Shown here: positions 6,078 through 9,254 of the stretch, in pieces
How the letters are laid out: every line of letters begins with the position of its first letter
Position numbering within the stretch: position 1 is the stretch's first letter
From: an uncultured Eubacteriales bacterium
GTDB taxonomy: Bacteria > Bacillota > Clostridia > Monoglobales > Monoglobaceae
DNA length: 9,254 bases
Direction of reading: 5' to 3'
NCBI GenBank assembly: GCA_958346135.1
Contig: CATVQN010000025.1
Location: 1 to 9,254, forward strand
Translations under genes and position numbers: made by a program
Notes under the pieces: model-generated
What the model was told of the DNA's origin: nothing
Database searches by the model: none
What the model saw: the letters and a program-made list of their open reading frames with translations, nothing else

Positions 6078-6971
6078 ATGAAAAAAGAGCTTTGTGACGC
6101 CTGTCCCAGAAACTGCCGGATAGACAGAAACAAGCAGCGGGGCTTCTGTGGTTTGGGAGAGCAAATCCGAATCGCTCGAGTAGGTCTGCACCTCTGGGAA
6201 GAACCTTGTATTTCCTATGGGCCGGGTTCCGGCACCGTTTTCTTTTCCGGCTGTAATCTGCGCTGTATTTTTTGTCAAAACTATGTCATTTCCCATCATC
6301 GGCAAGGGGTGGATATTACAAAAGAAAAACTGGCCGAAGAAATTCTAAGACTTCAGAATATGGGGGCAGTCAATATCAATCTTGTAACCCCCAGTCATTA
6401 TATAGAGGCAATTTCCGATGTGCTGTGCGCTGTAAAACCACGGCTCCGGATTCCGGTAATCTACAACAGCTCCGGTTACGATAAGCCGGAATTTCTCCAA
6501 AAACTTTCGGGTTTGGTGGATATTTATTTGCCGGATGTAAAATACGTTTCTTCAGAAATGAGCAAAAAATACTCGGCTGCTGGTGACTATTTTTCTGTCG
6601 CCAAAGCCGCAGTCGAAGAGATGTTTCGCCAAGTAGGCTATGGCCAGTTTGACAGCGAGGGACATATGAAAAAGGGGATTATGGTAAGACATCTAATACT
6701 TCCGGGCGGCTATCATGACAGTATCCGGATTTTACAGTGGTTGGCGGAAAATTATGATTCTGCCCAAATGGCTATTAGCCTGATGTGTCAGTATTTTCCC
6801 GGTTATCGTGCATCGGAATATCCGGAAATAAACCGCCGCCTTACCACTTTTGAATATAAGAAGGTGGTAAAAACAGCGCAGGAGCTGGGATTTACGGTTG
6901 GATTTACACAGGAGCGCTCTTCTGCCGAGGAGTCCTATGTTCCGGATTTTGACTATACCGACCGTATGTAG
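6078..6971 (+). CDS. Radical SAM protein, PflX/COG1313-type (pyruvate formate-lyase activase-like)
   Basis: From ATG 6078 (AAGGAG at 6064-6069, 8 nt spacing) the product is 297 residues. Longer in-frame starts would run through the terminator hairpin and are rejected. Seen: an N-terminal Cys set CDACPRNC (Cys 6, 9, 13) plus GFCG (Cys 24), then the radical SAM motif CNLRCIFC with Cys 59, 63 and 66 that bind the 4Fe-4S cluster; GSGTVFFSG precedes it and NLVTPSHY follows. Family knowledge: these cytoplasmic proteins cleave S-adenosylmethionine to make a 5'-deoxyadenosyl radical and resemble glycyl-radical-enzyme activases. The true substrate of the PflX branch is unclear to me, and no glycyl radical enzyme lies beside it. 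The N-terminal Cys set may hold a second metal site (inference). It stands alone between a terminator and a convergent operon; I see no convincing promoter in the 80 nt upstream. Confidence 0.87.
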   Translation: MKKELCDACPRNCRIDRNKQRGFCGLGEQIRIARVGLHLWEEPCISYGPGSGTVFFSGCNLRCIFCQNYVISHHRQGVDITKEKLAEEILRLQNMGAVNINLVTPSHYIEAISDVLCAVKPRLRIPVIYNSSGYDKPEFLQKLSGLVDIYLPDVKYVSSEMSKKYSAAGDYFSVAKAAVEEMFRQVGYGQFDSEGHMKKGIMVRHLILPGGYHDSIRILQWLAENYDSAQMAISLMCQYFPGYRASEYPEINRRLTTFEYKKVVKTAQELGFTVGFTQERSSAEESYVPDFDYTDRM

Positions 6972-7076
6972 TATCGCTTTCGTTTTATGAGACAAGGGAT
7001 AAAAAAGCCATCCCGGCACCGATAGGAAGTTCTATCAGCGCAATCAGGACGGCAATGGGTGCAGCGTCGCATGCTG

Positions 7077-8036
7077 CTAAATATAAGACAAAATCAAAGA
7101 ACAGGTTCCTTCCACTGTATAATTGGCTGCTTGTGCCGGTACAAAGATACTGTCCCCTTTTTTCAAGGGTAAAACGGTATTTTCTAAAGTAAGTGTTCCG
7201 CAGCCCTCGGTTACAATCAAGGATTGGAAGCTGTCGGCATCGGCCGCAAGAGTTGCCTTGCCGGAAATCTCCAGCTTTTCTACCGTGAAATAGCGACAGG
7301 ATGCCAGCTGTTCCTTCGTATAACCGGGATATTCTATCACCTCTCGCGTGCTATCCTGCTGTGGTACCGGATGAAGGTCAGAAACCTCCAGTGCCTTTTG
7401 AATGTGCAGCTGCCGGGGATTCCCGGCGGCATCGCGGCGGTCATAGTCATAAACCCGATAGGTGGTGTTGGAATTCTGCTGAATTTCACAGATGACAGTT
7501 CCTTTGCCGATGGCGTGAACCGTGCCCGCCTTAATCAAAAATACATCTCCCGGATGAACCTCAACCCTGTTTAGTACCTCCAAAACGGTATTTTCTTCAA
7601 TCCTCTTTTGAAATTCCTCTTTTGTGATTGTGGTGTTTAGTCCGTAATAAAGACTTGCTCCCGGCTCCGCCTCTAAGATATACCACATTTCGGTTTTGCC
7701 GTATTCGCCTTCATTTTTCAAAGCATATTCATCGCCCGGATGTACCTGAATCGAAAGATTGTCTTTTGCGTCAATCAATTTAATCAGCAGCGGAAAATAA
7801 TCAAAGGCTTTAGCCTTGCTGCCGAGTATGGTATCTCCGTGCTTTTTTATGTATTCTGACAAACTAAGCCCGGTATCACGACCGGAGGCTACAGTGCTCT
7901 GGCCATCCTTGTGGACGGAAAGTTCCCAGCTTTCAGCCAAAATCGCTAAGTCACTTTTTTTGCCGAAATGAGTTTTGAGTTTAGTGCCTCCCCAAAGATA
8001 ATCCTTAAAGGCAGGAGAAAGTAGAATTGGTTCCAT
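7077..8036 (-). CDS. manA: Mannose-6-phosphate isomerase, class I (short Bacillota type)
   Basis: 319 residues from ATG (complement of 8034-8036), with GGGAGG (8043-8048) 6 nt upstream. It interconverts mannose 6-phosphate and fructose 6-phosphate in the cytoplasm, feeding mannose into glycolysis or supplying mannose units for polysaccharides. Seen: an N-terminal PAFKDYLWGGTKL start, zinc ligands expected at Gln 97 and His 99 (IQVHPGDEYA), Glu 116 (GKTEMWYIL) and His 174 (KAGTVHAIGKG), and the catalytic-region Arg 194 in TYRVYDYDR. The C-terminal cupin half follows and length is normal for the family. It lies 11 nt after the rpiB-like gene, whose TAG stop abuts its ribosome site, so both are co-transcribed. 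No strong terminator is visible after it in the 105-nt gap to the convergent gene. Confidence 0.93.
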   Translation of the reverse strand: MEPILLSPAFKDYLWGGTKLKTHFGKKSDLAILAESWELSVHKDGQSTVASGRDTGLSLSEYIKKHGDTILGSKAKAFDYFPLLIKLIDAKDNLSIQVHPGDEYALKNEGEYGKTEMWYILEAEPGASLYYGLNTTITKEEFQKRIEENTVLEVLNRVEVHPGDVFLIKAGTVHAIGKGTVICEIQQNSNTTYRVYDYDRRDAAGNPRQLHIQKALEVSDLHPVPQQDSTREVIEYPGYTKEQLASCRYFTVEKLEISGKATLAADADSFQSLIVTEGCGTLTLENTVLPLKKGDSIFVPAQAANYTVEGTCSLILSYI

Positions 8037-8047
8037 GGAATGCCTCC

Positions 8048-8686
8048 CTACGCTAGGACGTTTTTGATGTATGCGGCAATTTCCGGCACCTGACAGTTGG
8101 GGAAGAAGAGGTCAGCAAACTTTTCTCCGCTCACTGCGGTTTTGAGAAAATCTTGGTCAATGTTCTTTAGCACCGTCATAATATCCTGATGGGTAATTTC
8201 CTTGACCTGATCCAAAATCTTCTTGTTTCTCTGCTCCGGTACGGCACGCTCTCTGGGATATCCAAGACCAAATTCGCCGGAGAACAGCTTCTCAAAAGTA
8301 TATTGAAGGTTTAGCTCCGCACCCCATCCGAAGTTCTGAGCAAACGGCATTGCTACCGCATTACCGTTGTTGACCTGTGCAAACAAATAGGCGTCAGTCG
8401 GATCGGTTACATGACCGCAGAGTACGCCGGGAAAGGAGTTGAGAGCCAGCATGGCGCCCTGCCCGGTGCCGCAGCCGGTGACAACAAAATCAACCGCTTT
8501 GCTGTTTAGCAAAATAGCCGCCAAAAGACCGTTCATAACATAGGTCAGCTGTGTATCGTCCTCGGCTGTGTACATTCCGAAATTCAAAACCTCATGTCCC
8601 ATGGGCTCAACCACGGATTTCAGGGTTTTGCAGATCAGTTCGTTTTTCGCCGCCTGTGAATTTTCATTGATTAAAGCAATTTTCAT
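8048..8686 (-). CDS. RpiB/LacA/LacB-family sugar-phosphate isomerase
   Basis: 212 residues from ATG (complement of 8684-8686); GAGGAG (8695-8700) sits 8 nt upstream. A longer frame to 8827 exists but would start upstream of the promoter, so it is rejected. Seen: the Rossmann-like start MKIALINENSQAAKN, the catalytic loop VVTGCGTGQGAMLALN with Cys 72, and NNGNAVAMPF, matching the RpiB/LacAB fold. The last 60 or so residues form an extra C-terminal segment that I believe is known from the longer Bacillota members (ribose-5-phosphate isomerase-like, about 210 residues versus about 150 for plain RpiB). Family enzymes interconvert aldose and ketose phosphates (ribose 5-P/ribulose 5-P, galactose 6-P/tagatose 6-P, allose 6-P); the sugar here cannot be told from sequence. 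It is the first gene of an operon with manA, pointing to use of a hexose or related sugar. Confidence 0.88.
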   Translation of the reverse strand: MKIALINENSQAAKNELICKTLKSVVEPMGHEVLNFGMYTAEDDTQLTYVMNGLLAAILLNSKAVDFVVTGCGTGQGAMLALNSFPGVLCGHVTDPTDAYLFAQVNNGNAVAMPFAQNFGWGAELNLQYTFEKLFSGEFGLGYPRERAVPEQRNKKILDQVKEITHQDIMTVLKNIDQDFLKTAVSGEKFADLFFPNCQVPEIAAYIKNVLA

Positions 8687-8715
8687 TTTTACCACTCCTC
8701 GTATAAAGTAAATAC

Positions 8716-8735
8716 GGTATTTTCTTTCCAATACC
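8716..8735. promoter_or_regulatory. Palindromic operator candidate at the rpiB-manA start point
   Basis: GGTATT (8716-8721) and AATACC (8730-8735) form a perfect 6-bp inverted repeat with an 8-nt centre. A further overlapping palindrome AATAC-G-GTATT occupies 8711-8721. The repeat abuts the downstream side of the -10 box and covers the expected transcription start (about 8729), the usual place for a repressor site. The regulator is unknown and not encoded in the window. Confidence 0.45.
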
Positions 8736-8764
8736 AGTATAAATATTTTATTTGAATTTGTCAA
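8736..8764 (-). promoter_or_regulatory. Sigma-A promoter of the rpiB-manA operon
   Basis: On the minus strand a perfect TTGACA (8764-8759) and TATACT (8741-8736) are separated by exactly 17 nt. Transcription should start near 8729, giving a leader of about 43 nt that contains the candidate operator and the ribosome site. Confidence 0.85.
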
Positions 8765-8776
8765 TGCGATTTTATA

Positions 8777-8860
8777 AAAACCGGAAAAACAAAGATTGAA
8801 AATTGTTTTTTCGCCATGCATCCCCAAAATATACGTCCCTTATACTAAAATTCCGGTTTT
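8777..8860. repeat. Separated 10-bp inverted repeat upstream of the rpiB-manA promoter
   Basis: AAAACCGGAA (8777-8786) recurs inverted as TTCCGGTTTT (8851-8860), 64 nt apart. CCGG stands out in a very AT-rich background. It could be a pair of activator or repressor sites; it is too widely spaced for a terminator and no T-run follows. Confidence 0.4.
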
Positions 8861-8865
8861 GTCAA
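8839..8865 (-). promoter_or_regulatory. Possible second, distal promoter for the rpiB-manA operon
   Basis: A second minus-strand TTGACA (8865-8860) is followed by TATAAG (8844-8839) with a 15-nt spacer, shorter than the usual 17. It lies 101 nt upstream of the main promoter. The CCGG inverted-repeat arm falls inside the spacer. Weak candidate. Confidence 0.25.
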
Positions 8866-8947
8866 GTGAAAAAAATAAATATTATGTAAACTAAATTGTA
8901 ACACAAATGTAATAAAACAGTAAAAATACAGCGGGGGAATGCACAGC

Positions 8948-9052
8948 TTATCCACCATAGAAAAGTGCGAAATTATGAGTTATTCACAGGTTTATACACA
9001 TTTTCCACAGGGTTTTGCGGTGGAAAAGGGGTCGAAACTCAAGTTATCCACA
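8948..9052 (+). other. DnaA-box cluster: probable oriC segment and/or dnaA promoter region
   Basis: Five DnaA boxes (consensus TTATNCACA) lie on the + strand within 105 nt: TTATCCACC 8948-8956 (one mismatch), TTATTCACA 8980-8988, TTATACACA 8992-9000, TTTTCCACA 9001-9009 (one mismatch, abutting the previous box) and TTATCCACA 9044-9052. A weaker inverted box is at 9019-9027. AT-rich tracts flank the cluster (8867-8930 and 9091-9127), suitable for unwinding. Chance clustering of this density is very unlikely. In Bacillota such clusters mark the replication origin around dnaA, where DnaA binds to open DNA and also controls its own gene. Whether this is the complete origin, or one half of a split one, needs the sequence to the right. 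Confidence 0.75.
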
Positions 9053-9249
9053 GGCAACGCAAATTCGCCGAAAGCGGAACGAAAAGAATGTTAAAATTGG
9101 TTTACAATAATATTTCAAAAAAATTTACGCCTTTGCAGGATGGAGCTGAAGATGGGCAACTTTTGTCTGTAAAGGAAGGAGTAAAGCGGAAGAATAGAGA
9201 AAGGGCGTATGAAAAATAGAGCCGGAGACTAGAAAGGCGGAAATAGAAA

Positions 9250-9254
9250 ATGGG
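9250..9254 (+). CDS. Possible gene start at the right edge (dnaA would be expected)
   Basis: ATG 9250-9252 is preceded by AAAGGCGG (9233-9240) with a 9-nt spacer, a fair ribosome site. Only one and two-thirds codons are inside the window, so the product cannot be read. Its place just downstream of a DnaA-box cluster makes dnaA the natural guess, from context only. Confidence 0.3.

Larger units (their letters stand above)
8765..9249. other. Long intergenic region without a convincing complete gene
   Basis: From the rpiB-manA promoter to the right edge I see no gene. The left part is strongly AT-rich with the CCGG inverted repeat, the middle has the DnaA boxes, and the right part is A/G-rich. 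An 84-codon + frame (8965-9219) runs through the DnaA boxes, lacks a ribosome site and has no recognisable domain; I regard it as chance. No clear sigma-A promoter towards the right was found; TTTACA at 9101-9106 is the best -35 candidate but has a poor -10. Confidence 0.6.

Noticed and set aside
6996..7014. Terminator between pflX and manA
   Set aside because: GGGAT/ATCCC gives only a 5-bp stem without a following T-run on the + strand, and the minus-strand alternative has a 3-bp GCC/GGC stem before the T-run; both are too weak to call.
8687..8827. Longer start for the RpiB-like isomerase
   Set aside because: It would begin upstream of the TTGACA/TATACT promoter, and MKIALINEN with GAGGAG upstream is the proper start.
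9091..9129. Rightward promoter for the edge gene
   Set aside because: TTTACA at 9101-9106 is a fair -35, but at 17-nt spacing the -10 position is poor; not reported as a feature.
8965..9219. 84-codon + strand frame as a gene
   Set aside because: It runs through the DnaA boxes, has no ribosome site, no recognisable domain and an arginine/lysine-rich chance-like composition.

Overview
The window looks like chromosomal DNA from a low-to-moderate GC member of the Bacillota, most likely class Clostridia. The evidence is strong AAGGAGG-type ribosome binding sites, sigma-A promoters of the TTGACA-N17-TATACT type, an S-layer-homology (SLH) surface protein, a PflX-type radical SAM protein typical of anaerobes, and a tight cluster of TTATNCACA DnaA boxes. 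I cannot name genus or species.

Left part (1-5950, all + strand) is an envelope/secretion region. It holds a type-1 ABC exporter cut by the left edge; a secreted Ig-like/beta-rich protein with its own promoter; a 71-residue peptide with a Ser-rich C-terminus; a HPr-kinase-like P-loop protein 5 nt behind it; an SLH-domain protein; and a Wzz-type polysaccharide chain-length regulator without a linked kinase. The genes from the secreted protein to the SLH protein are closely packed (gaps of 5-47 nt) and look like one operon. In known RiPP systems, small precursor, HPr-kinase homologue and ABC exporter occur together, so this may be the distal half of a peptide or surface modification cluster whose other genes lie left of the window.

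The most striking observation is at the end of the kinase gene. It stops at a UGA (3543-3545), but the same frame continues for 16 codons encoding NISRDAVETVRKELLL and ends in a 4-nt ATGA overlap with the SLH start. From memory of the family, the residue at the UGA is usually Cys. A small hairpin with a 5' bulge and a GGAA loop begins 11 nt after the UGA, compatible with a bacterial SECIS. The gene is therefore either a recent Cys-to-stop mutation or a candidate selenoprotein kinase.

Middle part (5950-8700): a strong intrinsic terminator closes the left block. A PflX/COG1313-type radical SAM gene follows (+), then, convergently, manA (mannose-6-phosphate isomerase) and an RpiB/LacA/LacB-type sugar-phosphate isomerase. 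These last two form a minus-strand operon with an excellent promoter and a palindromic operator candidate over its start point.

Right part (8700-9254) has no convincing complete gene. It carries five DnaA boxes on one strand (8948-9052), three of them perfect TTATNCACA, flanked by AT-rich DNA. A possible start codon with a ribosome binding site lies at the extreme right edge. This is probably (part of) oriC and/or the dnaA promoter; the gene to the right would confirm it.
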